DNA of 64,000 nucleotides from Chloroflexus sp. Y-396-1 (GCF_000516515.1 NZ_KI911784.1:186001-250000); one strand, 5' to 3'; positions 1-9,057 are shown, counted from the first letter of the stretch. The notes: generated by a model not told the origin, from the letters alone. Made by a program: numbers and translations.

Positions 1-718
1 CAACAATGTTCAAACGGGCCTGGACACAAGCAGCTAGAAAGTCGGCCATGTCTTGCGACATAGAACCGAATCGAACCAGATCCTGGACGGTCAGCTTGTC
101 TTTGCGGAACTTGCGAATGGTGATCGTCGGCCCATTAAGCGCCAGCGGTCGAATAACAACGTTTACCCGCGAACCATCTTTCAAGCGAGCATCAACCATC
201 GGCGATGATTCATCGACTCGACGCCCTAATGGTGCCACAATCCGGTCAATGATCCGCATGACGTGCTCATCATCGGTAAACGTAATATCAGTTTTGATCA
301 ACTTCCCCTTCTTTTCGACGTAGACTTGCTTCGGGCCGTTGACCATAATTTCACTAACCTCATCATCGGCCAAAAGTGGTTCAATTGGACCAAGACCGAT
401 GATGTCGGCAGCAATACTTTCAAAGAGTCGCTGGCGTTCACTGCGCGACAGAACAATACTTTCGCTATCAAGAATGGCGTTAAAGATCTCTTCGACCTGT
501 TTACGCACTTTTGCCGGGTTACTCAAATCGATCTGTGGGTTTAGTTCATTAATCAAGCGATCCTGCACTCGCGAGCGAAGTTCGCGAAACGTCTCATCAT
601 TACCGGAAATTCCAACCGACGGCAGTCGACCGGTTGCCTCTGGCCGAATCGGCGCTCGCGACAGAGTCGGTTCGGCAGGCGTCGGAACGCCTCCGCCAAT
701 TCGCTTAAGCAATGACAT
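1..718 (-). CDS. cpaF: Tad/Flp pilus assembly ATPase CpaF (TadA), 3' end cut by window edge
   Basis: Only the N-terminal ~239 residues lie in the window; the Walker A/B ATPase core is beyond base 1. The visible part matches the N-terminal domain of CpaF/TadA secretion ATPases: an early INELN segment, then ESIAADIIGLGPIEPLL, a DDEVSEIMVNGP motif, DGSRVNVVIRPLA and TITIRKF. The start at 718 follows a good ribosome binding site (GGGAGG on the minus strand). CpaF is the cytoplasmic hexameric motor of Tad/Flp pilus assembly. It lies 50 bp downstream of cpaE and is probably co-transcribed with cpaB and cpaE. The family call is strong; the exact substrate (pilus or related export) is inferred. Confidence 0.92.
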   Translation of the reverse strand, partial: MSLLKRIGGGVPTPAEPTLSRAPIRPEATGRLPSVGISGNDETFRELRSRVQDRLINELNPQIDLSNPAKVRKQVEEIFNAILDSESIVLSRSERQRLFESIAADIIGLGPIEPLLADDEVSEIMVNGPKQVYVEKKGKLIKTDITFTDDEHVMRIIDRIVAPLGRRVDESSPMVDARLKDGSRVNVVIRPLALNGPTITIRKFRKDKLTVQDLVRFGSMSQDMADFLAACVQARLNIV

Positions 719-767
719 TGCGTTAACCTCCCTTTGTAAAACAACCGTCGGTTATGGACGCGACCAT

Positions 768-2018
768 TTAGCGGCGGGGGATCAAACCACCGAGCAGACC
801 GCGCGATTTTGCCGCCTCTTTGCTCGCTGCCGCCTCTTTGCTCGACTTAGCCACCAACTCACGAGCCAGGTTCATAATGTCTTTTGACACCTGATGGTTA
901 GGTTTCGCCAGTATCAGGGGTGTACCCTGATTAATAGCCAGCGTCATTTCCTGAGCAGCATCACCGATCTGCAACGCCAGCTTCCGCTGGAGATGCTTCT
1001 CGACATCTTCAGCGCGAATACCGGTACGGTTTGTGGCTTTATTCAGCACCAACATCACTTTATCTGCAGGATACCCGAGAAGATCGGCCACTTCGAGGAA
1101 GAGTTTAACATTCCGGATACAGTGCATTTCGAGGGTCATAAGGGTAATCACGCGCTGAGCCAGATCAAGTGCAGCTAGTGAGCGATCCTGAAATGATGCT
1201 GGTGTATCAACAATGACGTAGTGAAACTCCTGACGTAAAGCTTCGAGGATCGTGCGAATCTGATCGGCGGTAACCAGCTCACCGCGCTGGGGATCAGGCG
1301 GAGCCAGAAGAACACGGATTTGTGTCGGATGAGGCGCCATCACATCGTTCAAGAGATCGCGATCAAGCCCCTCGATGCGTGATGCCAGATCAAGAATCGT
1401 TTTATCCGGCCGCAGATTCAGGAGCACGCTCAGGTCACCAAAGAGAACATTCCCATCGACCAGCGCCACCTTCTTGTTTGTCTGTTGACGGATAGCCACC
1501 GCCAGGTTCGCCGCGATTGACGAAACACCAACGCCGCCTTTCGGGCTAAATACGGCAAAGATTTCTCCATCAACACCAGACGGTCCGCCCACTGTCTGAC
1601 CGCTCATCCCCATAACCGGCACAACCGGACGGGTTGCTGCCAGACGAGCGACATGACGGATCGAGCGGTAGAGATCATCGGCACTGATCGGTTTAATGAG
1701 AAATTCACGCGCTCCTGCCAGCATCGCCCGCCGAATGTAATCGGTTTCACCCTGGACACTCATAATGATCACCTGAATGGTTGGATCTTGGGTCAGGATC
1801 GCTTCTGTAGCAGCGATCCCGTCCATATCAGGCATGTTGATGTCCATTAAAATGACTTGTGGGCGATGCTGACGGGCAAGCGCAATCGCTTCACGTCCGT
1901 TGCTGGCTTTGGCAACGACTTCAATATCCTTTTCAAAGAAGAGCAGTTTTTCGAGTTGATCGCGAGTATCGACGATGTCATCAACGATCATGACTCGAAT
2001 CTTGTCACCTTCACTCAT
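768..2018 (-). CDS. cpaE: TadZ/CpaE: receiver domain fused to MinD-like ATPase
   Basis: 416 residues. Residues ~8-125 form an intact response-regulator receiver domain: paired acidic residues in IVDD, the phosphoacceptor Asp in LMDINMP, and the conserved Lys in IKPIS. Residues ~150-400 form a MinD/ParA-like ATPase with a deviant Walker A (SPKGGVGVSS), a DGN segment and a VIVDTPA Walker B. This is the architecture of TadZ/CpaE, which places Tad pilus machinery at a site in the cell. The intact Asp suggests that a histidine kinase could control it, although many TadZ receiver domains are degenerate. It lies between cpaB (122 bp before its start codon) and cpaF, all on the minus strand. Confidence 0.93.
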   Translation of the reverse strand: MSEGDKIRVMIVDDIVDTRDQLEKLLFFEKDIEVVAKASNGREAIALARQHRPQVILMDINMPDMDGIAATEAILTQDPTIQVIIMSVQGETDYIRRAMLAGAREFLIKPISADDLYRSIRHVARLAATRPVVPVMGMSGQTVGGPSGVDGEIFAVFSPKGGVGVSSIAANLAVAIRQQTNKKVALVDGNVLFGDLSVLLNLRPDKTILDLASRIEGLDRDLLNDVMAPHPTQIRVLLAPPDPQRGELVTADQIRTILEALRQEFHYVIVDTPASFQDRSLAALDLAQRVITLMTLEMHCIRNVKLFLEVADLLGYPADKVMLVLNKATNRTGIRAEDVEKHLQRKLALQIGDAAQEMTLAINQGTPLILAKPNHQVSKDIMNLARELVAKSSKEAAASKEAAKSRGLLGGLIPRR

Positions 2019-2140
2019 TGCAATAACTCCTCAGTTTGCCTCGTAAGTAACGGACGTGAGCACTACGAACACGGGATAGTATTTTGCAGACTGCACGGTA
2101 TGATAGTATTGTACCTCATAGCTTCATTATATGGAATAGG

Positions 2141-3169
2141 CTAAGGCGTCGGCTGGAGAAATTCGTCCTCACTATATACCTGCGGCGGCAACGGGCGTGG
2201 CAGTGGCAAGCCGAACTCACGTACTAGGATATCAAGAGTCGCACCACTAGTCTCCTCTATTAATATATCATCAGCACCACGAAGCGCTAATACGATCCGA
2301 GCATTCGACTGTAACGCAAACTCTAATAACTCAATTTCCTGATCAGTTAGACCAAGTACGACCATCCAAAATCCTTGAGTCAACGTACTGACGCCACCTG
2401 TGCCACCCTCAACCACCTGTCCACCGGTGATAGGCTGTCCTGAAGCATCAACCTGCGGCAGACTTGACGATTGTGGTGGTGGGATCGTTTCGGACGGGCC
2501 GGCACCTCCCCCGTCGCTAGGCGCGGTTGGTACGGCAGGACGCACGATCTGCAATACTTGCGCACGTTGAATGATCGTTTTCGTCGCGAAGAAAAACTCC
2601 TGCGATTCTACAAATCGAGACACAGGTTGGTTATCCTCAATGGGCTGTGTTATGTTAGGACGAAAAATTTGCCGCTCAACTGAGAAAGTAGCGATAATAT
2701 CAACAAAGTCTCCAACTGCGATCTGGTCAGCCACTCCTGATATGATGTTCACAGGAAGCGGATACGCCTTTACTCGTGGCTGGCCGGGTTCAGGAGTTGG
2801 GATACGTTGTGCCAAACCAGCGTCACGGAGATCAGCGCGCCTGATCGGTTGACCGGCAGGGACCGGATTAATCAATAGTTTGCCGAGCACATCACTAATC
2901 TTACTAAACTCCTGCGCTTCATCAAACTCGGTAATCGGTACTTCAGCGACTTCGAGCACCGTTGGATCATTGAGCAAGGTGTTTGCTTCAAGATCAACAC
3001 GCGCTTGCACGACAAGAACACGGGGTACCTCTGTAAGAGGGGGTGGAACCTCGGGTGTTTGGGAGGTAGTGTCAGCAGGTTCACTACTACGCAAGATCAA
3101 GAAAGCCGCTAGTCCACCGATAATGATAATAAGTCCGATCAGTAGAATGAGTAACGCACCACGCTGCAT
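2141..3169 (-). CDS. cpaB: Flp pilus assembly protein CpaB/RcpC
   Basis: About 342 residues. A single N-terminal membrane helix (ALLILLIGLIIIIGGLAAF) is followed by a SAF-like domain (residues ~55-135; DLEANTLL, GQPIRRADL) and a middle part with GVADQIAVGDFVDIIATF, typical of CpaB/RcpC, a periplasmic component of the Tad secretion system. The ATG at 3169 is preferred over an in-frame TTG at 3178 because AGGAAGG sits at correct spacing before the ATG but directly abuts the TTG. First visible gene of the pilus cluster. The proline-rich linker (SGQPITGG, EVPPPLTEVP) and a PLPRPLPPQVY tail are unusual extras. Confidence 0.9.
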   Translation of the reverse strand: MQRGALLILLIGLIIIIGGLAAFLILRSSEPADTTSQTPEVPPPLTEVPRVLVVQARVDLEANTLLNDPTVLEVAEVPITEFDEAQEFSKISDVLGKLLINPVPAGQPIRRADLRDAGLAQRIPTPEPGQPRVKAYPLPVNIISGVADQIAVGDFVDIIATFSVERQIFRPNITQPIEDNQPVSRFVESQEFFFATKTIIQRAQVLQIVRPAVPTAPSDGGGAGPSETIPPPQSSSLPQVDASGQPITGGQVVEGGTGGVSTLTQGFWMVVLGLTDQEIELLEFALQSNARIVLALRGADDILIEETSGATLDILVREFGLPLPRPLPPQVYSEDEFLQPTP

Positions 3170-3223
3170 AGAAGGCAACCTTCCTGTTCAGCAAAGCCGG
3201 TCGGCTTCGCGCACTGCGCTGCC

Positions 3224-3229
3224 ATTATA
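3224..3229 (-). promoter_or_regulatory. Extended -10 promoter of the cpaB-cpaE-cpaF cluster
   Basis: On the minus strand this reads TATAAT preceded by TGC (extended -10), about 55 bp upstream of the cpaB ATG. The -35 is poor (TGTCAC at 17 bp). A short GC-rich inverted repeat (AGCCG/CGGCT, 3195-3206) lies in the leader. Position and sequence fit a housekeeping sigma promoter; untested. Confidence 0.5.
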
Positions 3230-3416
3230 GCATACACCGGCAAGCTGTGACAGGAATTCTTACACCTTCTTTAACAGGTGCGGTTTAGACAGCTACTCAT
3301 GTGTATCAGGTCATCGAATAGAGTGTTGTTTTTCGTAGATGCTACTGTACTTTTACTACCTTTATAGGAGAGGGTTTCTTAGCCCAGAACGATACTTATT
3401 CACAATACGGAACATC

Positions 3417-4301
3417 TTACGACAAATAGTCGTTTTCCCTGTCAAGAAATTGTGCAATTGTTTGATAACATATTGCCGGTTCTTCAACCATTGGTACATG
3501 ACCACAGTCGGGAATGAAAACTACCCGTACATCGCGCAAATAACGACTGAGCGCCATCACGTTTGCCGGTGGAAAGACCGGATCGTTACGTCCACTGATA
3601 AGCAAAACCGGCGGCAACGGGCGTTGCAATACCCGTTTAAGCTGTGGATGCCCCATAATGGCTGCCGACTCAATAGCTACCAGCGGATCCATCACAACCA
3701 GATCGGCGATCCCCTGAGCCAGCAGTGAACTGTCGAGTGGACGTCGTACCATCGGGCGGGCCAGTAACTCTGGTGTTGGTGGCAACGTCCACCATACTTT
3801 CCGCCAATCGTGAGTGACTTCCCACCATGGCCGCCAACAGAGCAGCCACGGCCGCCACCATGCGGCAGCCACCTGCCACTGGGCGCCGGCAACGGTAACC
3901 AGGCTATCCTCGCAAGGATTGGCACTAAAACCGAAACTGATTAGGGCAAGACGCTCGACCCGCTCATGTGCCAGGCCGCTGGTTGCCAGAGCCACTGCTG
4001 CACCTAAGGAATGACCTACTAACGCAAACCGGTCAATATCGAGTGCATCGGCTACTGCCAACACAGCCCTAGCATACGAAGTCAGGGTTACCGGTTCGAG
4101 GGGCGCCGGTGAGGCGCCACAACCGGGGAGATCAATCGCAATTAGTCGATAGTCGGGCAAAAACGCCGGTGCAGCCTGCCAGTACCGACTCGAAGCTCCC
4201 CAACCATGCAAAAAGATTAGCGGACGCCCCTGCCCAGAAACACGGAAGGCAACCGGCCCCGACGGGCTCTCGATTTCCCAAAGCGTAGACAATGTTGTCA
4301 T
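3417..4301 (-). CDS. Alpha/beta-hydrolase fold protein
   Basis: 294 residues with the fold's hallmarks in order: oxyanion motif HGWGAS near residue 31, nucleophile elbow GHSLGAA near residue 96, an Asp in SGRNDPVFPP near 236, and the catalytic His in CGHVPMVEEP near 266. The spacing fits an esterase, lactonase or C-C hydrolase; the substrate cannot be read from sequence. Tryptophan-rich cap region (WWRPWLLCWRPWW) between strands. A strong AGGAGG site precedes the start. It is transcribed alone, divergently from the uracil-DNA-glycosylase-like gene. Confidence 0.88.
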   Translation of the reverse strand: MTTLSTLWEIESPSGPVAFRVSGQGRPLIFLHGWGASSRYWQAAPAFLPDYRLIAIDLPGCGASPAPLEPVTLTSYARAVLAVADALDIDRFALVGHSLGAAVALATSGLAHERVERLALISFGFSANPCEDSLVTVAGAQWQVAAAWWRPWLLCWRPWWEVTHDWRKVWWTLPPTPELLARPMVRRPLDSSLLAQGIADLVVMDPLVAIESAAIMGHPQLKRVLQRPLPPVLLISGRNDPVFPPANVMALSRYLRDVRVVFIPDCGHVPMVEEPAICYQTIAQFLDRENDYLS

Positions 4302-4330
4302 AGTAGAACCTCCTCTATTCTGAGATCCAC

Positions 4331-4336
4331 TATAAT
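4331..4336 (+). promoter_or_regulatory. -10 element (TATAAT) upstream of the UDG-like gene
   Basis: Perfect TATAAT in the divergent spacer; a matching -35 is not obvious. If used, transcription would start near 4343. That makes a GTG start at 4351 unlikely and favours ATG codons at 4375 or 4390 for the next gene. Confidence 0.4.
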
Positions 4337-4389
4337 CCTAAACAGTTACAGTGTGTTGGCAGTCGTATGAGCTGATGTTAAACAATATG

Positions 4390-5073
4390 TCATCACCGAT
4401 TAACGAACTGATCAGTGATCTAGCTGCACTTGAAGCGCCACCTGATACGGTCAATATGTATGCCTGGTGTGCTGCTGATGCGTTGCAAACCCAGGGGAAT
4501 GTCATTCGCCGAAACAATCTGGCGCTGGCGCTCTCGCTGGCGCTCGAACGTGGCCCCGATCTGCTGCTGGTCGGCGAGGCTCCCGGTTACAACGGCGCAC
4601 GACGGACCGGCGTTCCCTTTACCAGTGAACAGATTCTGCTGTCCGGCATTGAACCACTGCATCAATTTGGAGTTGAACGGGGATTTGCTCTGGCAACCAC
4701 TGATGGCCGAATTTCTCGTGAACCGACTGCGACGATTGTCTATCGCGAGTTAGCAGCGCTAAAGCTATTTGCCGTTGGCTGGAATGCGTTTCCACTTCAT
4801 CCACATCAACCAGGTCAACCGCAGAGTAATCGTACTCCACGCCAGCACGAACTGGCGCTTGGTTTACCCTTCTTACAGCGCGTGTGCAGTCTCTTTTCTG
4901 TCTGCCCAGTTGTGGCGATGGGTCGAATTGCTGATCAGGCCCTCTGCCGCCTCGGTATTCCCCATGCCGTGGTTCGTCATCCAGCCCAGGGTGGTGCGCG
5001 CCGCTTTGCCGAAGGATTACGTCAGCTCTTGGCCTGCGCCAGGGAGTTGCCAACGGCAGAACATTCGCTATAA
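4390..5073 (+). CDS. Uracil-DNA glycosylase superfamily-like protein
   Basis: About 227 residues from the ATG at 4390 (in-frame alternatives: ATG 4375, GTG 4351). The motif LLLVGEAPGYNGARRTGVPF corresponds to motif 1 of the UDG superfamily (GExPG). A region with GWNAFPLHPH resembles the substrate-pocket Asn/Phe segment, and AVVRHPAQGG occupies the position of the C-terminal HPS/HPA motif. It lacks the Cys pattern of Fe-S family 4 enzymes, so it is better called UDG-like than a proven glycosylase. Expected role: excision of uracil or related damaged bases. Divergent from the hydrolase gene; the GH13 gene promoter lies over its last codons. Confidence 0.7.
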   Translation, partial: SSPINELISDLAALEAPPDTVNMYAWCAADALQTQGNVIRRNNLALALSLALERGPDLLLVGEAPGYNGARRTGVPFTSEQILLSGIEPLHQFGVERGFALATTDGRISREPTATIVYRELAALKLFAVGWNAFPLHPHQPGQPQSNRTPRQHELALGLPFLQRVCSLFSVCPVVAMGRIADQALCRLGIPHAVVRHPAQGGARRFAEGLRQLLACARELPTAEHSL

Positions 5074-5074
5074 T
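5047..5074 (+). promoter_or_regulatory. Promoter of the GH13 lipoprotein operon
   Basis: TTGCCA (5047-5052), 16-bp spacer, TATAAT (5069-5074), overlapping the end of the preceding gene, about 40 bp before the GH13 start. Good match to a housekeeping promoter. Confidence 0.6.
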
Positions 5075-5113
5075 GCAGATAACAACGATTAATTCACAAC
5101 GAAACGATTGCTT

Positions 5114-6865
5114 ATGCACCGAACAGTATGTACCCTGCTGATGATCGTCTTGCTTGTGGCGTGTGGGATGCCAGCAGCGACATCAACCGACTCATCACCC
5201 ACCCCGACCACGGCCAACACGCCAACAAGTAGCCGGCCACCAACGCCTACCCGTGATCCGCGATTGCCGACATTGCCAGCGCGGATAACCCCCGGCCCAA
5301 CGGCAACACCGTTTCCGCTTGCAGCCGGTTGGTGGGATGGTGCGGTCTGCTACGAAATCTTCGTGCGCTCGTTTTACGACAGTGATGGTGACGGAATCGG
5401 TGATATTAATGGGATCATTGCCAAACTGGATTATCTGAACGATGGCGATCCGACCATGACCACCGATCTAGGGATTAACTGTATCTGGTTGATGCCGGTG
5501 GCTGAAGCTGCGAGTTATCATGGGTACGATACCATCGACTATTACACGGTCGAACGCGACTACGGTACTAATGACGACTTCAAGCGTTTGGTCGCGGAAG
5601 CAGAACGACGTGGTATCAAAATTATTATTGATCTGGTGTTGAACCATACCAGCACCCAGCATCCCTGGTTTCAGGAAGCGTTACGCGATCCGAATTCACC
5701 CTACCGTGATTGGTATCTCTGGTCGGCTATCGATCCTGGCTATCGCGGCCCGTTTGGCAACAATGTGGTCTGGCATAAATCGCCCGTTCGTGATGAATAC
5801 TACTACGGCGTTTTCTGGGGTGGCATGCCTGATCTCAACTACCGGAATCCAGCAGTAACTGCGGAAGCATATAAGATTGCACGCTTCTGGGTTGAAGAAA
5901 TGGGAGTTGCCGGCTTCCGCCTTGACGCCATTAAGCATCTGGTTGAATATCATACCCTTCAGGAAGACACTGCTGAAACATTTGAGTGGCTGCGTGCATT
6001 TCGCCGCTTTCTCGAGCGTGAACTGCCGGGCACCTTCACAATTGGTGAAGTCTTTAATGGGAATCCTCGCACCCTGGCGCCGTATTATCCCGATCAACTT
6101 GACTACTATTTTGAGTTTGAAGTAGCCAACCAGATTCGCGGAGCGGCCAATACCGGCTTAGCGCGTCTGTTTATGCAAGCGGTGCAAGAGGCTTACACCA
6201 AACTTCCTTACCAACGCTGGGCGCCTTTCCTGACCAATCACGACCAGAATCGGGTGATGTCGGTACTGGGTAACGACTTTGCAAAAGCGAAACTTGCCGC
6301 ATTGGCACTCTTGACCATGCCGGGTTTACCCTTCATCTACTACGGTGAAGAGATTGGAATGCTGGGTGTCAAACCAGATGAACGCATCCGTACTCCGATG
6401 CAGTGGACGAAGGAGGAGTTTGGTGGATTTTCGTCCGGTATTCCCTGGCAACTTCCGCAGCGCGACTATCCGGAAAAGAATGTGATGCTACAAGATCAAG
6501 ACCCCGACTCGCTGCTGAACACGTATCGGCAATTAATTCATCTCCATGTCGGTACTCCCGCACTGGCAACCGGCGATTTCTGGCCACTAACCGTTAAAGG
6601 CGCCGGTATTGCCGCCTATATCCGACGGAGCGGTGATAATATAGTATTGGTGATGATTAATTTTGACAAAACTCCCGCCGGACCATTCAGTCTGACGCTG
6701 GAAAGTAGTGATTTGCCGGGTGGCGCCTATCAATTGACCGCGCTCTTCGGCACACCGCCCGCACCGGCAGCGACACTAACGATTGATAATGGTGTCATTG
6801 TTGATTATCAGCCATTTACCGAAATCCCGGCTCAAACTGGGTACATCTTCAAACTGGAGCGTTGA
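5114..6865 (+). CDS. Secreted GH13 alpha-amylase family lipoprotein
   Basis: About 583 residues from the ATG at 5114 (a TTG two codons upstream is possible). The N-terminus is a lipoprotein signal (VLLVACG lipobox) followed by a Thr/Pro linker. The catalytic barrel shows all GH13 conserved regions: DLVLNHTS, GFRLDAIKHL (nucleophile Asp), FTIGEVF (acid/base Glu) and FLTNHDQNR (transition-state Asp). The order DGDGIGDINGI and YHGYDTIDYYTV resembles oligo-1,6-glucosidase/neopullulanase-like members. A small C-terminal beta domain follows. Expected role: hydrolysis of alpha-glucans outside the cytoplasmic membrane. Its stop overlaps the start of the HipA-like gene (ATGA), so the three genes to 8044 are likely one operon. 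Confidence 0.92.
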   Translation: MHRTVCTLLMIVLLVACGMPAATSTDSSPTPTTANTPTSSRPPTPTRDPRLPTLPARITPGPTATPFPLAAGWWDGAVCYEIFVRSFYDSDGDGIGDINGIIAKLDYLNDGDPTMTTDLGINCIWLMPVAEAASYHGYDTIDYYTVERDYGTNDDFKRLVAEAERRGIKIIIDLVLNHTSTQHPWFQEALRDPNSPYRDWYLWSAIDPGYRGPFGNNVVWHKSPVRDEYYYGVFWGGMPDLNYRNPAVTAEAYKIARFWVEEMGVAGFRLDAIKHLVEYHTLQEDTAETFEWLRAFRRFLERELPGTFTIGEVFNGNPRTLAPYYPDQLDYYFEFEVANQIRGAANTGLARLFMQAVQEAYTKLPYQRWAPFLTNHDQNRVMSVLGNDFAKAKLAALALLTMPGLPFIYYGEEIGMLGVKPDERIRTPMQWTKEEFGGFSSGIPWQLPQRDYPEKNVMLQDQDPDSLLNTYRQLIHLHVGTPALATGDFWPLTVKGAGIAAYIRRSGDNIVLVMINFDKTPAGPFSLTLESSDLPGGAYQLTALFGTPPAPAATLTIDNGVIVDYQPFTEIPAQTGYIFKLER

Positions 6866-7641
6866 TGATACGGAGAGTAACTGCCACTCGCTACGTCACA
6901 CCTTTACGCGAGGGAGGTTCGTTGCCGGCAATTGTTGAAGCCGACGATGATGGACTGTATGTGGTAAAATTTCGCGGCGCCGGACAAGGGCCAAAAGTAC
7001 TGGTAGCTGAACTGATTTGTGGTGAACTAGCCCGTGCTCTGGGCCTACCAATTCCTGAACTGGTATTTATCGATATTGATCCGGCATTAGGCCGCAACGA
7101 GCCCGACCGTGAGATTCAAGATCTGCTCTCTGCTAGTGCTGGCTTGAATCTGGCGGTCGATTTCTTACCCGGTGCGTTAGCGTTTGATCCAGTCGCAACC
7201 CGCATCCTCGACAGGAGACTCGCGTCACTCATTGTCTGGTTTGATGCGTTTATCACGAATGTTGATCGAACCCCCCGTAACACCAATTTGCTCTGGTGGC
7301 ATCGGCAGCTTTTTCTCATCGATCACGGCGCGTCGTTGTACATGCATTACACATGGCAAGATTATCAACAGCGTGCCCGTAACCCCTTCAGCCAGATTCG
7401 GGATCATGTCTTGTTACCCATCGCTACCGAGTTAGAAACCGCCGACCGCGAACTGACAAGCCGGATCACGCCAGAGCTACTCTGGAACATTGTGGCGAAT
7501 GTCCCTGATGAATGGCTGGTCGATCACCGCTTCCCTTCTGTCGAAGCTCATCGAGCGGCCTACGTAGAATATTTATGTCTGCGGCTCACCGCACCACGTG
7601 CATTTGTACAGGAGGCTATCGATGCCCGCGAGCGCCTTTGA
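6862..7641 (+). CDS. HipA-like kinase-fold protein (HipA_2 type)
   Basis: 259 residues. Motifs of the compact HipA-like family: GLYVVKFRGAGQGPKVLVAE (nucleotide-binding Lys), a VWFDAFITNVDRTPRNTNLL stretch (catalytic loop with D...N) and LFLIDHGASLY (metal-binding Asp). It lacks the N-terminal HipA dimer domain of the classical HipA toxin. These proteins are generally encoded next to a DUF3037 protein, as here. Substrate unknown; Ser/Thr kinase activity is possible by homology. It overlaps the upstream GH13 stop by 4 bp and the downstream DUF3037 start by 20 bp, which implies translational coupling. Confidence 0.82.
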   Translation: MMIRRVTATRYVTPLREGGSLPAIVEADDDGLYVVKFRGAGQGPKVLVAELICGELARALGLPIPELVFIDIDPALGRNEPDREIQDLLSASAGLNLAVDFLPGALAFDPVATRILDRRLASLIVWFDAFITNVDRTPRNTNLLWWHRQLFLIDHGASLYMHYTWQDYQQRARNPFSQIRDHVLLPIATELETADRELTSRITPELLWNIVANVPDEWLVDHRFPSVEAHRAAYVEYLCLRLTAPRAFVQEAIDARERL

Positions 7642-8044
7642 ATATGCGTTGTTGCGTCTGGTACCACGGGTCGAACGGGGTGAACGGATCAACATTGGGG
7701 TGGTGCTGCTCTGCCGACAACAACGGTTTTTAGGCATTCGTATCCACCTCGATGAGTCACGAATTGCCGCACTCTGGCCTGATCTCGATCTGGTACCGGT
7801 GCGTGAGCAATTACATGCGTTTGAGGTCATTTGCACTGGTGGCGCCAAGGCCGGACCAATTGGTGAACTTCCACTCTACGAACGATTCCGCTGGCTCACG
7901 GCGACACGCAGCACCGTGATCCAGCCTTCAGCAGTTCATTGTGGACTATGCGAGTCACCGCAAAAGATGCTCGATCATATTTTTCAGCAGATGGTCTTGT
8001 GGCCGGGACAGCTCGTGGTTGGCGCAACCGATGGCAGGTTATAA
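7622..8044 (+). CDS. DUF3037-family partner of the HipA-like protein
   Basis: About 140 residues starting at the ATG at 7622, within the last codons of the HipA-like gene and after a GGAGG-type site. It begins with FEYALLRLVPRVERGERINIG and continues with VVLLC and a later PQKMLDHIFQQMV segment, the signature layout of DUF3037 (N-terminal FxYxhLRhVPxxxRGExxNhGV). Function unknown. The fixed pairing with a HipA_2 protein suggests a two-protein unit. The last 6 bp overlap convergently with the roadblock gene. Confidence 0.8.
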   Translation: MPASAFEYALLRLVPRVERGERINIGVVLLCRQQRFLGIRIHLDESRIAALWPDLDLVPVREQLHAFEVICTGGAKAGPIGELPLYERFRWLTATRSTVIQPSAVHCGLCESPQKMLDHIFQQMVLWPGQLVVGATDGRL

Positions 8045-8410
8045 TTCAACCCGCACTCGTTCGACCATCGCCTGGAGCGCAAAGCGAGCCTTGCCCAAAT
8101 TAGCAATTTCACTTAACACTCCGAGCACCCCGTAGTAACCGGGGATGATCTGCGTTGCCAGCATGAGCATGGCATCGGTCTCTAATACCAGATCACGGAC
8201 ATAGCCGGCACCGATCCGATTAGCGGCTGCCGCGGCACGTGAGGTTAGATCGGCCAATTCAAGTTCAGCGAGTTCAACATCAACATCGAGTTCTGCGGCA
8301 TTCGGATGATAAGCCATTGCCACACTCAACCCATCGGTGCCGACAATACCGGCAAACTGCGCCCCTTTCACGCTAGCAATGGCTTCGTTGAGAATGGTAT
8401 TCACATTCAT
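8039..8410 (-). CDS. Roadblock/LC7 domain protein
   Basis: 123 residues, one domain. N-terminus NTILNEAIASVKGAQFAGIVGTDG and C-terminal LGKARFALQAMVERVR match the roadblock/LC7 fold of MglB-like regulators, which act on small Ras-like GTPases in polarity and gliding. No GTPase gene is adjacent. It is transcribed towards the DUF3037 gene with a 6-bp convergent overlap, and 32 bp separate its start from the recR stop. It may therefore be co-transcribed with recR. Confidence 0.82.
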   Translation of the reverse strand: MNVNTILNEAIASVKGAQFAGIVGTDGLSVAMAYHPNAAELDVDVELAELELADLTSRAAAAANRIGAGYVRDLVLETDAMLMLATQIIPGYYGVLGVLSEIANLGKARFALQAMVERVRVEL

Positions 8411-8442
8411 ACCTATCTGAATGAGAGATCGATCGATTCCCT

Positions 8443-9057
8443 CTACAACTCACGCCGTCCTTCAAATGCCGAACCGAGAGTCTCCGGGTCGGCCCATTCG
8501 AGATCACCGCCGGTTGGTAATCCGCGCGCTAGGCGCGTCACCCGCACACCCAGCGGCGCCAAATCACGGAGCAGCAGAAAAGCAGTTGCTTCACCCTCAG
8601 TATTGGGATTCGTAGCGAGGATCACTTCCTGTATCGGTTCACTCCGAATACGAGTTAACAACTCATCGATCTTGAGATCCTCACGGTATATTCCTTCAAG
8701 CGGAGCGATATGACCGTGGAGCACGTGGTACAACCCACGGTAGGCGCCGGTGCGCTCGATAGCCAAGACATCGAGCGGCTCTTCAACGACACAAACTTTC
8801 GTCTGATCACGTGATGGATCGAGACAGATTGGGCACAATTCACCCACGGTAATGTTGAAACAGCGCCGACAGTAGCCGACCTGTTCTTTCACGTCGAGGA
8901 TAGCCTGCGCGAGAGCCTGAGCCTGCTTTGGTTCGGCGCGCAACAGAAAGAAAGTGAGACGCGAGGCAGTTTTTGGACCAATTCCGGGTAATTTGGCAAA
9001 CTCCTCGATGAGACGCGCCACCGGTGGGGCTATCAATTGATCAGGACGCGCAGTCAT
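8443..9057 (-). CDS. recR: Recombination protein RecR
   Basis: 204 residues, standard RecR length. Helix-hairpin-helix LPGIGPKTASRL near residue 22, a four-cysteine zinc finger (CRRCFNI...CPICLD) near residues 58-76, and a Toprim domain starting KVCVVEEPLDVLAIERTG with HVLHGHIAPLEGI and later ILATNPNTEGEATA. It acts in RecFOR-dependent gap repair by clamping DNA. It lies downstream of ybaB, the usual bacterial order (ybaB-recR), with 83 bp between. Confidence 0.96.
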   Translation of the reverse strand: MTARPDQLIAPPVARLIEEFAKLPGIGPKTASRLTFFLLRAEPKQAQALAQAILDVKEQVGYCRRCFNITVGELCPICLDPSRDQTKVCVVEEPLDVLAIERTGAYRGLYHVLHGHIAPLEGIYREDLKIDELLTRIRSEPIQEVILATNPNTEGEATAFLLLRDLAPLGVRVTRLARGLPTGGDLEWADPETLGSAFEGRREL

